Made by a program: the position numbers and the translations under genes. From positions 248,001 to 312,000 of the forward strand of contig JAIETZ010000004.1 in assembly GCA_019744775.1 (NCBI GenBank): 64,000 bases of DNA, written 5' to 3'. The stretch comes from Candidatus Obscuribacterales bacterium (GTDB lineage: Bacteria; Cyanobacteriota; Vampirovibrionia; Obscuribacterales; Obscuribacteraceae). The notes beneath the pieces were generated by a model. It was not told the origin of the DNA. It ran no database searches and saw only the letters and a program-made list of their open reading frames with translations. Numbering within the stretch: position 1 is the first letter of the stretch; every line of letters starts with the position of its first letter. Of the stretch, positions 8,711 through 16,024 are shown in pieces.

Positions 8711-9031
8711 GATCGACATAACTTATCCGGTTATCCATTTTCAAGTGGTATCACTAGCAGTGGCTCATATTAGACTGCCATAGCTGTTTTTTAGCAAACT
8801 AATGTAATAATCTAACAATTTTGTTTTTAAACATGTGGTTGATTACCTCAATCCTCCTGTTGGCTACAAGCAAGACAGCATACTGCTTTTGCGCATTTTG
8901 AAAGGCCGTGAAAAGAGAGGAATTTTCTTTGCACAATTGACCACCAGACATATTGGCTTGATACGCCGATCTTGATTACGCGGAAAAACAAGGTATTAAT
9001 TACTTGTGCTGATTTTCAGTGTAGGTAACAA
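8711..9031 (+). other. Intergenic region of 321 bp between the FHA gene and the first HTH-like regulator
   Basis: I find no convincing gene here. Near the left end there is a hairpin with a T-run (listed separately) that could end the mre operon transcript. Near the right end are AT-rich hexamers, TTGATT at 8972-8977 and TATTAA at 8994-8999 with a 16-base spacer. These are a plausible but imperfect promoter for the regulator at 9032. A 22-codon frame at 8833-8901 has no ribosome binding site and is not called. Confidence 0.5.
8756..8792 (+). terminator. Possible intrinsic terminator after the mre/mrdA/FHA operon
   Basis: AGC-AG-TGGC (8756-8764) can pair with GCCA-TA-GCT (8777-8785) across a 12-base loop. 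The stem has seven pairs with a 2x2 internal loop and is followed at once by G and six T. Position and polarity fit the end of the plus-strand operon. The internal loop makes it a weak candidate. Confidence 0.4.
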
Positions 9032-9643
9032 ATGAGCAGCGCTCAACCGGGGACCAATTTAGGTAACTATCTTCGGGAGACAAGATTGTCTCGCGGATAT
9101 ACCAACGTAAATGAATATTTGCGCAAATACCAACTGCCGATTAGTTATGTCTATTACCGAGATATTGAGATAGGCAAGCGCAAGATTGGTCTTGAAAGTG
9201 CCAAAGTTCTCTGTTCAGCACTCCATGTCGACTATCGAGTCTTTTACACGCATCTGCTCAAGGATTTATTGCCCAAAGATGTAATGGACAGCTTTGTGCA
9301 TTTGATTCTGCAGAATAACGGCACGCTTGATGTGACAGATCAGTCCAAAGAGCTGAAAAATATGCTCAATGAAACTAAGCAATCTGTAAAGCAACTGAAT
9401 GATTCATTCGACGACGATCTCATTGACCCTAACTTGCATCAAGGAGTCACTTCGTTGAGCCCTTCGGAGCGCGAAAAAGTTTTGAATCGTATTTCCGATC
9501 TGATATCTGAATTAACAGCCGGACAAGACACCCCAAGCAAGACCGCCAAGCCATATTTCTACTCGCTTACTTTGGCCGCAAGACCTGATTACAGGCGCCC
9601 AAAGAAGAAATCATCTTCAAAAATGGGTAAAACCGGGCCCTAA
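9032..9643 (+). CDS. Putative HTH-type regulator, paralogue 1
   Basis: This 203-residue protein opens with a block (about residues 8-85) nearly repeated in the protein encoded at 10735: LGNYLRETRLSRGYTNVNEY, then a PISYVYYR-IEIGKRK-GLE stretch and FYTHLLKDLLP. The spacing of helices and the GLESAKVLCSALHVD segment resemble an XRE-like helix-turn-helix, so a DNA-binding role is inferred. The middle is charged and probably helical. The C-terminal block (LSPSEREKVLNRISDLISEL ... FYSLTLAARP) also recurs in the paralogue, and a Lys-rich tail follows. AGG lies six bases before the ATG. I do not know a named family for it. It sits 82 bases before a putative peptidase gene that may be its target. Confidence 0.7.
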   Translation: MSSAQPGTNLGNYLRETRLSRGYTNVNEYLRKYQLPISYVYYRDIEIGKRKIGLESAKVLCSALHVDYRVFYTHLLKDLLPKDVMDSFVHLILQNNGTLDVTDQSKELKNMLNETKQSVKQLNDSFDDDLIDPNLHQGVTSLSPSEREKVLNRISDLISELTAGQDTPSKTAKPYFYSLTLAARPDYRRPKKKSSSKMGKTGP

Positions 9644-9725
9644 GCATGGGAGAAACCGATCCCTCACCAATTGCTTAATTATTCTGTCTAAAGCAATATA
9701 GACAGTAAGCAGCTGGGAGCGACCA

Positions 9726-10598
9726 ATGGCTAGTGATCGATTAGTCGGTTCAATTACAGAAACAGACGTACCGGACTCCCTAAAAGAGTTCGCGGCCCAA
9801 GCATTTTCTCCTAAAGCTAATTCTCAAGAAAAGCCCATCCTCATTGCCGACGGCATGGTCGATATGCCTGGTGTACCGCAAGGCGAAGATAAGCCTGTCG
9901 AGAAACCGGTTGAAACTCCAGTACAACTGCCGGATTACGGCAACGTGCACGGCAGAGAAAAACATCCGTATCCTGAATCCTGGAAACAAAATCCTTATCC
10001 TGAATGCTTGCCTAAGCTCCCACCCTATAATCCGGGATGCTACACCTACCAGCCTGGAACTCCATTCTGCCGCAGACCTTATGCGCCCACGCTTCCTACA
10101 ATGCCTCATCCTATGGATGTGCGAAAAGCATATAGAAATCCGGAGAATGCAGTTGTTCAGTCAACCATGCGCATTGCTCTCGATCTAAATCAGCATCCTA
10201 TGATGGATTCACATCCATCAGAAATAAGCAGGATGGATCCCTCTGCATGCTTCCTGAACATGATTCTTCAGCGCGTAGTCGGACGGCAATCGATGGGCAA
10301 CACTGTTGAAGAGATTGCTTTTACGCTAGGAGACATTAAAGACCCTAATCACTTTTACGCGCATCCGCTTGGACAAGAGCAGCCCGGCGATATTATCATC
10401 GCCTACCCTCATGGCGGACACAGAGCCGAAGGTGCTGTTTACCTCGGGAACGGACGTGTAGCGTCTTACGACCCATCAACAAAACTGGTTTCAACAACAG
10501 ACAGCATAAAAGCGTTCTATCCACCTAAAGACCCAAAAGAAAAACCCATCTACGATAAAGTCGTACTTTATCGCTGGGCGTCTTGGAAGAGTTTCTAA
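9726..10598 (+). CDS. Putative cysteine peptidase/amidase of NlpC/P60- or CHAP-like fold
   Basis: This 290-residue protein has no signal peptide or membrane helix. The N-terminal half is low-complexity and Pro-rich, with a DMPGVPQG motif at residues 46-53. The C-terminal ~130 residues look like an NlpC/P60 or CHAP domain: a Cys in PSACFLNMIL (C175), then QPGDIIIAYPHGGHRAEGAV with a candidate catalytic His (H232), and YLGNGRVASYDP, which recalls the family's GIYLGNG segment. The assignment is by pattern only and the third catalytic residue is unclear. GGGAG precedes the ATG by about six bases. It lies between two paralogous regulators. The N-terminal motif is shared, at the same position, with the M23 peptidase at 38797. 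Confidence 0.6.
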   Translation: MASDRLVGSITETDVPDSLKEFAAQAFSPKANSQEKPILIADGMVDMPGVPQGEDKPVEKPVETPVQLPDYGNVHGREKHPYPESWKQNPYPECLPKLPPYNPGCYTYQPGTPFCRRPYAPTLPTMPHPMDVRKAYRNPENAVVQSTMRIALDLNQHPMMDSHPSEISRMDPSACFLNMILQRVVGRQSMGNTVEEIAFTLGDIKDPNHFYAHPLGQEQPGDIIIAYPHGGHRAEGAVYLGNGRVASYDPSTKLVSTTDSIKAFYPPKDPKEKPIYDKVVLYRWASWKSF

Positions 10599-10631
10599 AT
10601 CTACACTGCCACCATATGTGACACCATTTTT

Positions 10632-10662
10632 GACTTAAACTATTAGCCTAAATAGTTAAGTC
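10632..10662 (+). promoter_or_regulatory. Long inverted repeat upstream of the second HTH-like regulator
   Basis: GACTTAAACTATT (10632-10644) and AATAGTTAAGTC (10651-10662) form a 12-pair inverted repeat with a single bulged A and a 6-base spacer. There is no T-run on the downstream side, so it does not look like an intrinsic terminator. Its centre is about 50 bases upstream of the -35 box at 10697. It could be an operator or a transcript hairpin. Confidence 0.45.
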
Positions 10663-10696
10663 CACCAGCGGCTTTAAGCTTGGCAACATCGAGATG

Positions 10697-10724
10697 TTGA
10701 CGCTTGCGTCGATACGGTTATAAT
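10697..10724 (+). promoter_or_regulatory. Near-consensus sigma70-type promoter overlapping the start region of the second regulator
   Basis: TTGACG at 10697-10702 and TATAAT at 10719-10724 are separated by 16 bases. Transcription would begin near 10731, which leaves only about four bases before the ATG at 10735. The upstream ATG at 10723 lies inside the -10 box and so could not be used from this promoter. Confidence 0.6.
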
Positions 10725-10734
10725 GACGTCTTTA

Positions 10735-11607
10735 ATGAGCAGTACAACTTCTACTAGTACGCATCTCGGAAATTACCTACGGTCAGTGAGATTGAGCCGC
10801 GGGTATACCAACGTCAATGAATATCTGAGAAGTTACAGATTACCAATCACTTACGTTTATTATCGCGAGATAGAGATAGGCAAGAGGAAGCTAGGGCTCG
10901 AGACGGCCCGCTCGTTGTGCGACGCGCTAGAGGTCGATAGTAAGGCCTTTTATTACCATCTGCTAAAAGACATTCTTCCAACCGATGTGACAGAGCATTT
11001 CAAGAACATGTTGCCTGCCAAACAGCGCATGAGCGGTGAAGAGTTGGCGCAAGAGAAAGAAAGCATCGATCAAGCTTATCGAAATAGTTTTCTTAATGCG
11101 CTACGACTAAATTTCAGCATGTTGGAAAAAGAAGCTGCCAGATATTTCAAAGACAATTTGGATTTGATGCCTCTACTATGGTTCATTCATAGCGAAGAAG
11201 AAGTAAGCGAAAGCGATCTGGAAGAAGCAGCAAAGTCCAACGAAATAACAAAGCCGGTAAAGAAAATAATTAATGACTTCAAACGTCTTGGCGTTATCGA
11301 AGTTGACGAAGGAAAAGGTTCGAAATCAATCCGCAGGGTATATCCCACTTTTGTTTGGCGCGACAAACAATTACATTCAGCATATTTGCTCAACGAGACG
11401 GAAAAGACTCTTGAACAACAAAAGGAAACTGAATCGCCTGAAGAGCCAATTATCAAGTTCGGTATGGCAATGCTGTCAGATGAACAACGAGAGCGCGTGA
11501 TGAACCGCGTCTCCGATCTACTTGCCGAACTCAAAGCAAGCAACGACAACGCAGCAGACAAAGACAGCGAACTTTATTACTTCTCCGTTCTTTTAGCTTC
11601 GCGCTAA
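10735..11607 (+). CDS. Putative HTH-type regulator, paralogue 2, with extra winged-helix-like segment
   Basis: Counted from ATG 10735, this 290-residue protein shares with the product of 9032 both the N-terminal XRE-like block (LGNYLRSVRLSRGYTNVNEY, TYVYYREIEIGKRKLGLE, FYYHLLKDILP) and the C-terminal block (LSDEQRERVMNRVSDLLAEL, YYFSVLLASR). Between them it has about 100 extra residues, including a segment (AARYFKDNLDLMPLLWFIHS ... KPVKKIINDFKRLGVIEVDE) that looks like a winged-helix fold. I prefer ATG 10735 (MSSTTS), which lines up with the paralogue's MSSAQP start. ATG 10723 is inside the predicted -10 box. The function is inferred as DNA-binding regulation. Confidence 0.7.
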   Translation: MSSTTSTSTHLGNYLRSVRLSRGYTNVNEYLRSYRLPITYVYYREIEIGKRKLGLETARSLCDALEVDSKAFYYHLLKDILPTDVTEHFKNMLPAKQRMSGEELAQEKESIDQAYRNSFLNALRLNFSMLEKEAARYFKDNLDLMPLLWFIHSEEEVSESDLEEAAKSNEITKPVKKIINDFKRLGVIEVDEGKGSKSIRRVYPTFVWRDKQLHSAYLLNETEKTLEQQKETESPEEPIIKFGMAMLSDEQRERVMNRVSDLLAELKASNDNAADKDSELYYFSVLLASR

Positions 11608-11613
11608 TTCATT

Positions 11614-13143
11614 TTACGCGGTCACTTCTTCAAGGCGCTTGAATATTGGTCCTTCATTGCGAACAGCTTGTCCGGCTGGTATTAAATCCCAAGCACCTTC
11701 AGCCTTCAATTCATCAAGCTTGTCGTCAAAGCCTAGCTGATACCAGATATTTTGCGCAAGCGTAGGCGTGAATGGATAAATCTCAATGGCCGTACGGCGC
11801 AAAATATCCAGCACTGTGTACAGCACTGTCTTGCCTTGCGCAGCGTTGCCATCTTTGAACAGAGTCCAAGGCTTTTCATCATTCATGTATTTGTTTGCTT
11901 GATCAACTAAAGCAAAAATTGCTTCTATCGCTTTTGCAAACTCGCACTGCTTAATGTGCTTTTCGACAACGGCATGAATCTCATTAGATTCTTCGCGTAG
12001 ATTGTTCTCAAATTGACCATCAGGTACTTTGCCTTCGCAGTTACGACCAACAAGTGTCAAAGTTCTGTTGAGCAAATTACCTAAGTTGTTCGCCAATTCG
12101 GAGTTGACTTTGTTCAAAAAGTCTTCGTGACTAAAATCACCGTCCTTATCAAACGGCGCCGCAGCGAACAAATAAAAGCGCACAGCGTCTGCACCAAAGC
12201 GCTCCACTAATTGCTTGGGATCAATCACATTACCCAAACTCTTGCTTATCTTCTGACCTTCTACCGTTAAGAAACCATGAACAGAAATGCGCTTCGGCAA
12301 CGGCAAATCAGCTGCCATCAACATTGCCGGCCAATAAATAGCATGGAACTTGGTGATGTCTTTGCCTATCAAATGTAAATCAGCCGGCCAGAATTTTTCA
12401 AACTGCTCTTTGTTGCCACCGTAGCCTACACCGGTCAAATAATTTGAGAGCGCATCAATCCAAACATAGATAACTTGATCAGGCGAGCCAGGAACTGGAA
12501 TACCCCAAGACAGAGAGCTTCTTGCGCGAGTAACACTGAAGTCACCAAACTCCTCATCATCTAACTGATTAAGCACTTCCTTACGTCTGCCATCAGGAAT
12601 TAACACATCCGGATTATCGGTGAGCCACTTGCGCAACTTGTCTTTGTACTTTGTCAGCTTGAAGAAGTAATTCTCTTCCAGACACATAATTGGTGGCTGT
12701 TTATGATTGGGACAATTACCGTCTTCATCTAAATCACGCTCGCGAACAAAGTCTTCGCAGCCTTCGCAATAAAGACCCTTGTAGGTATTCTTGTAAATGT
12801 CACCCTTCTTCTCCATAATCTGGAAAAGTTCTTGCACTGCGCTGCAATGCTTTTCGTCAGTCGTGCGAATAAAGCGATTGTAGGAAAGATTCAATTGCTT
12901 CCATGCGTCTTGAAACTTAGCGGCCATCTCATCACAAAATGCTTGCGGTTCTAACCCCTTAGCCTTGGCTGCTTTCTCAACTTTTGAACCATGCTCATCG
13001 ACGCCTGTAAGAAAGAAAACATCATGACCCTTCAAGCGATAGTAACGAGCAAGAATGTCTGCAGCAATCTTCTCCAAGGCATGCCCAATGTGCGGAGCGG
13101 CATTCACATAATCAATAGCGGTAGTAACATAGTATTTGGACAT
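11614..13143 (-). CDS. metG: Methionyl-tRNA synthetase
   Basis: This class I synthetase charges tRNA-Met. The 509 residues match the short bacterial form without the C-terminal tRNA-binding (Trbp111-like) domain. The HIGH signature is AAPHIGHALE at residues 15-24, the KMSKS loop is KISKS near residue 297, and there is a single zinc knuckle, YCEGCEDF ... CPNH, at about residues 127-150. An anticodon-binding helical domain follows, with KPWTLFK. It converges on the regulator gene at 11607 with six bases between the stops. The ATG at 13143 is preceded by GAGAAA. Confidence 0.96.
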   Translation of the reverse strand: MSKYYVTTAIDYVNAAPHIGHALEKIAADILARYYRLKGHDVFFLTGVDEHGSKVEKAAKAKGLEPQAFCDEMAAKFQDAWKQLNLSYNRFIRTTDEKHCSAVQELFQIMEKKGDIYKNTYKGLYCEGCEDFVRERDLDEDGNCPNHKQPPIMCLEENYFFKLTKYKDKLRKWLTDNPDVLIPDGRRKEVLNQLDDEEFGDFSVTRARSSLSWGIPVPGSPDQVIYVWIDALSNYLTGVGYGGNKEQFEKFWPADLHLIGKDITKFHAIYWPAMLMAADLPLPKRISVHGFLTVEGQKISKSLGNVIDPKQLVERFGADAVRFYLFAAAPFDKDGDFSHEDFLNKVNSELANNLGNLLNRTLTLVGRNCEGKVPDGQFENNLREESNEIHAVVEKHIKQCEFAKAIEAIFALVDQANKYMNDEKPWTLFKDGNAAQGKTVLYTVLDILRRTAIEIYPFTPTLAQNIWYQLGFDDKLDELKAEGAWDLIPAGQAVRNEGPIFKRLEEVTA

Positions 13144-13172
13144 AAATTTCTCATTTCAGTCATGTCAGGCTC

Positions 13173-13270
13173 AAGAAGCGGAGCAAGAGCTGCGATGAGC
13201 AGGTCGCAGCATAGCGATTAGCGGTTGCCGGAAGGCAAGCGAAGGTGAAGCAAAGCGCAACCGGAGCGTA
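13173..13270 (+). repeat. Dispersed leader repeat, copy B (upstream of coaBC), best-preserved copy
   Basis: The copy starts AAGAAGCGGAGCAAGA. A perfect stem-loop follows, GCTGCGA-TGAGCAGG-TCGCAGC (13189-13210), and then a second hairpin TTGCC-GGAA-GGCAA (13225-13238) with a GNRA-type loop. The purine-rich stretch AGCGAAGGTGAAGC leads to AACCGGAGCG (13259-13268). CGGTT at 13222-13226 could alternatively pair with AACCG at 13259-13263, which would be incompatible with the second hairpin. It is co-oriented with coaBC, whose ATG is 66 bases further on. TATAAT at 13280-13285 lies just beyond it. Confidence 0.8.
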
Positions 13271-13335
13271 ATCGTCGATTATAATACTATATAGGACATA
13301 GTGAAAATGCTGGACAAAGTCGGGAAATAATTGGC

Positions 13336-14595
13336 ATGAGAAGATCAGACGGTGAATCGTTGAAAGAGTTGAAGCCATTAAACGGTAAAACTATCATTCT
13401 GGGCGTTTCGGGCGGGATCGCAGCATATAAATCATGTGACCTGGCATCCGGGCTAAGACAGATGGGCGCCAGCGTTCACGTCGTTATGACTAGCAACGCC
13501 AAGGAGTTTGTCAGCCCCCTAACATTTCAGACTTTGACCAGAAATACTGTCCATTGCGAACAATTTGACTCGCTTGGCGAATGGAAGCCGGAACACATAG
13601 AATTGGCTCAGAAAGCTGATTTGCTGCTCGTGGCTCCTGCTACGGCCAATCTCATCGCCAAATTGGCGACAGGTATTTGCGACGATCTTTTGACGACTAT
13701 TGTCATGGCAAGCAGAGCCAAAGTAATGCTGGCTCCAGCCATGAATCCTAATATGTTTGAGCACCCGGCAACTCAACACAATTTGAATGTCCTCGAGAAT
13801 CGCTATCGTTACGAAGTTATTCCACCTGACATTGGCGAAGTTGCCTGCGGTGATTTCGGTCAAGGAAAGATGGCCTCACTTGACGTCATCTTGACAAGCA
13901 TCGCGTCAACTATGTTGACCGGACCGATGCTTAGCGGACGCCATATTTTGGTTACCGGTGGTGGCACACGCGAAGCAATTGACCCGGTTCGTTTTATTGG
14001 CAACCGCTCGTCAGGCAAGATGGGAATTGCCATGGCTGACGCTGCCTATGCCCGAGGAGCTGACGTCACTCTAGTTTCAACCGTAGGTGTTGAGCGCCCA
14101 TATCCCGTGATACTCGTTGAGACGGCACAAGACATGCAAGAAGCAGTGGAGTCGGAATTCGACAGTTGCGATGCTCTTGTTATGACGGCTGCCGTCGCCG
14201 ACTTCAGACCACTAGCTTTTTCCGCTCATAAAATAAAGAAGACTGAATCGGATGACTTGGTTTTAGAGCTGACAAAAAACCCTGATATTCTGGACTTGCT
14301 TGGTCGGATGAAACAAAACGACCAAGTGATAATAGGTTTTGCCGCAGAGTCGGAAAGCCTTATGGTGCACGCAGCAGAAAAGCTGGCGCGCAAGAATCTG
14401 GACGCAATTGTAGGCAATGACATTACAGTGCCTGATATTGGATTCGGCTCCGACGACAATGCAGTAGTAATTCTCACTGCTGATGGTGGCAAAGAAAATC
14501 TGCCCCGCATGCCAAAACGCGCCATTGCCGAGCACCTATGCGATTTGCTCGACGAACTCTTCCATGCAAAGAGTACAGTAGCTGTCAGCAAGTAA
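13336..14595 (+). CDS. coaBC: Bifunctional phosphopantothenoylcysteine decarboxylase / phosphopantothenate-cysteine ligase
   Basis: This bifunctional enzyme catalyses two successive steps of coenzyme A synthesis. The N-terminal flavoprotein decarboxylase (residues ~15-190) shows VSGGIAAYKSCDLA, the APATANLIAKLATG segment, the substrate motif PAMN in LAPAMNPNM, and the active cysteine C171 in VACGDFGQGKMA. The C-terminal ligase (residues ~200-405) has VTGGGTREAIDPVRFIGNRS, VMTAAVADFRP and the KIKK lysine region. The 419 residues are a normal length. The start at ATG 13336 has only a weak ribosome binding site. CoA supply is relevant to the phosphopantetheine-dependent megasynthase in this window, but no operon links them. 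Confidence 0.96.
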   Translation: MRRSDGESLKELKPLNGKTIILGVSGGIAAYKSCDLASGLRQMGASVHVVMTSNAKEFVSPLTFQTLTRNTVHCEQFDSLGEWKPEHIELAQKADLLLVAPATANLIAKLATGICDDLLTTIVMASRAKVMLAPAMNPNMFEHPATQHNLNVLENRYRYEVIPPDIGEVACGDFGQGKMASLDVILTSIASTMLTGPMLSGRHILVTGGGTREAIDPVRFIGNRSSGKMGIAMADAAYARGADVTLVSTVGVERPYPVILVETAQDMQEAVESEFDSCDALVMTAAVADFRPLAFSAHKIKKTESDDLVLELTKNPDILDLLGRMKQNDQVIIGFAAESESLMVHAAEKLARKNLDAIVGNDITVPDIGFGSDDNAVVILTADGGKENLPRMPKRAIAEHLCDLLDELFHAKSTVAVSK

Positions 14596-14644
14596 GTAAG
14601 CCCTGAATTTGGTGTATACTCCTAGTAAAGTGTTAATTTACTAA

Positions 14645-14673
14645 GGTTTCGCCTTTTCGTGACCGGCGAAATC
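14645..14673 (+). promoter_or_regulatory. Nine-pair hairpin in the leader of the YtxH-family gene
   Basis: GGTTTCGCC (14645-14653) pairs with GGCGAAATC (14665-14673), with one G-T pair and an 11-base loop. It lies about 58 bases upstream of the ATG at 14731 and 50 bases after the coaBC stop. No T-run follows. It may be a leader structure or an RNA processing site. Confidence 0.35.
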
Positions 14674-14730
14674 AAGAGGTTGTCAAAAGCCTAATTAGCT
14701 GACCAAAGTCACGGAATTGGAGAAAACCCC

Positions 14731-15078
14731 ATGGCAAATGAATCCTCAAATAGTGGCTCCGGAATTGGTTCACTGTTTCTCGGTTTGGCAATAGGAGCCG
14801 TGGGCGGATTCACAGTAGCGTTGTTGACCGCACCAAAACCAGGCTCCGAAGTTCGTGGTGTCATTAAAGAACACGCTAAAGAAATTCCTTCACGCATGAA
14901 TGAATTAGTAGATGACTCAGTTGATGTTTATGCGTCCGCTTTGAATTATCTGCAGCTGGTTGTTGAAGAACAGACCATGCGTCTAAAGCGCGCCGTTGCC
15001 GCAGGCAAACTTGCTGCTGCCAAAAAGCGCGAAGAATTAGAAATGGGATCCTCCGTACTGCCTTTCCAACACCGCTAG
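14731..15078 (+). CDS. YtxH-domain protein 1
   Basis: This is a small envelope-associated protein of 115 residues. The Gly-rich hydrophobic helix SLFLGLAIGAVGGFTVALLT (about residues 14-33), followed directly by APKPGSEVR, is the YtxH signature (membrane segment, then A-P-K-x-G). The rest is an amphipathic, charged helix. GGAG lies about ten bases before the ATG. It is the first of three adjacent genes (YtxH, DUF948, YtxH) that in other bacteria are linked to general stress. Its biochemical function is unknown. Confidence 0.8.
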   Translation: MANESSNSGSGIGSLFLGLAIGAVGGFTVALLTAPKPGSEVRGVIKEHAKEIPSRMNELVDDSVDVYASALNYLQLVVEEQTMRLKRAVAAGKLAAAKKREELEMGSSVLPFQHR

Positions 15079-15091
15079 AAAGGGGATTTCC

Positions 15092-15556
15092 GTGGATCCA
15101 ACTTTGGCACACGCAGGTGCAAGTTCATCAGTGCTCGATGTCTTCGTTGCCGTATCGGTAGCAGTTCTTGCATTCATTGGTTGCATGTTGTTTTTCTGTA
15201 TCTCGCAGCTAACAGCGCAGGCCAACCGCACACTCACTGCATATGAAAGACTTGCCGATACTTTGGACCGCGAAGTGGTTCCCACAGTTGTTGAAGTGCG
15301 CGAAGTAATGGATGGTATTAAGCGTTTGCCCAACGTTACGGCTGCCCGCCTTACCGAAGTTACGCATCAAGTGGAAAACGTAGCCGGTTCGGTTGGAGAA
15401 GCAGCCGGGCAGGCTAAGAAACACTCCAGCGTTTTTGGCGCCGGATTATTTGCCGGACTAAAAGCTTACCTTTCTGGGAATGATGATGATGACATCGATT
15501 ACCCGGCAAAGCAGCTTAGCGAAGCAAGAGGAGAAACTAATGTCAAACTCAAGTAA
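15092..15556 (+). CDS. DUF948-like membrane protein
   Basis: This 154-residue protein has a single hydrophobic helix (VFVAVSVAVLAFIGCMLFFC, residues ~17-36) and then a long helical region typical of DUF948: LTAYERLADTLDREVVPTV and VREVMDGIKRLPNVTAARL. The C-terminus is acidic (GNDDDD) and hydrophilic. The GTG start at 15092 is supported by AAAGGGGA seven bases upstream. It lies 13 bases after the first YtxH gene and overlaps the second by 17 bases, so the three are probably one transcript. Function is unknown beyond association with envelope or stress proteins. Confidence 0.78.
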   Translation: MDPTLAHAGASSSVLDVFVAVSVAVLAFIGCMLFFCISQLTAQANRTLTAYERLADTLDREVVPTVVEVREVMDGIKRLPNVTAARLTEVTHQVENVAGSVGEAAGQAKKHSSVFGAGLFAGLKAYLSGNDDDDIDYPAKQLSEARGETNVKLK

Positions 15557-15866
15557 TTTCCTAGGTGGACTCTTATTCGGAGGACTCTGCGGCTTTGTTG
15601 CCGGAATTCTCTATGCTCCAAAGACGGGCAGAGAAATGAGAAAGCAAATCGCCGAAACATCGGATGATCTCTACCATGAAGCCGAGCACCAAATTTCCAA
15701 CTTCAAGGACAAAGCTGAAGTTGCATTAGGCGATATGCAAGTCAAAGGACAGGACATGCTGCGCAAAGCAAATGACACTGTTGTCGGCACAAAAGAACAT
15801 TTAAAATCTCGCTTTGACGAAATTAGCGGACAAGGCAGCCGCGCTCTTGTCGAAGACATAGAGTAA
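15540..15866 (+). CDS. YtxH-domain protein 2
   Basis: This 108-residue protein has the YtxH signature: the Gly-rich helix FLGGLLFGGLCGFVAGILYA (residues 7-26) followed by PKTGREMRKQ. An amphipathic coiled-coil-like tail follows (EAEHQISNFKDKAEVALGDM). I start at ATG 15540, preceded by GAGGAGA seven bases upstream. The frame stays open to 15480, but that extension has no binding site and lies wholly inside the DUF948 gene. It overlaps that gene by 17 bases, which suggests translational coupling. Confidence 0.8.
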   Translation: MSNSSNFLGGLLFGGLCGFVAGILYAPKTGREMRKQIAETSDDLYHEAEHQISNFKDKAEVALGDMQVKGQDMLRKANDTVVGTKEHLKSRFDEISGQGSRALVEDIE

Positions 15867-15900
15867 CTGCCACCAGATATGGTGCCCTCTTCACGCGCAG

Positions 15901-16024
15901 GCAACAAGAAGCGAAGCAAGAGCGGCGATGAGCCGGTCGCTGCGAAGCAAACGTGGAAAAGCCGGAAGGCAAGCGAAGGTGAAGGCGAAGCGTTGACAAA
16001 ACGCGCAGCCGTAACCGGAGCGTC
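15901..16024 (+). repeat. Dispersed leader repeat, copy C (at the start of the pseudouridine synthase gene)
   Basis: The stem-loop GCGGCGA-TGAGCCGG-TCGCTGC (15922-15943) is the counterpart of copy B's GCTGCGA/TCGCAGC, with pairing kept through one G-T pair. The second hairpin keeps GCC-GGAA-GGC (15961-15970), and AAGCGAAGGTGAAGG follows. A small hairpin, GCGTT-GACAA-AACGC, precedes the closing AACCGGAGCG. The repeat runs into the open frame of the downstream gene, so any N-terminus predicted upstream of 15993 would be translated repeat. Confidence 0.78.

Noticed and set aside
8833-8901. Short hydrophobic 22-codon frame in the 321-base intergenic region
   Set aside because: No Shine-Dalgarno is present and the composition could arise by chance in AT-rich DNA.
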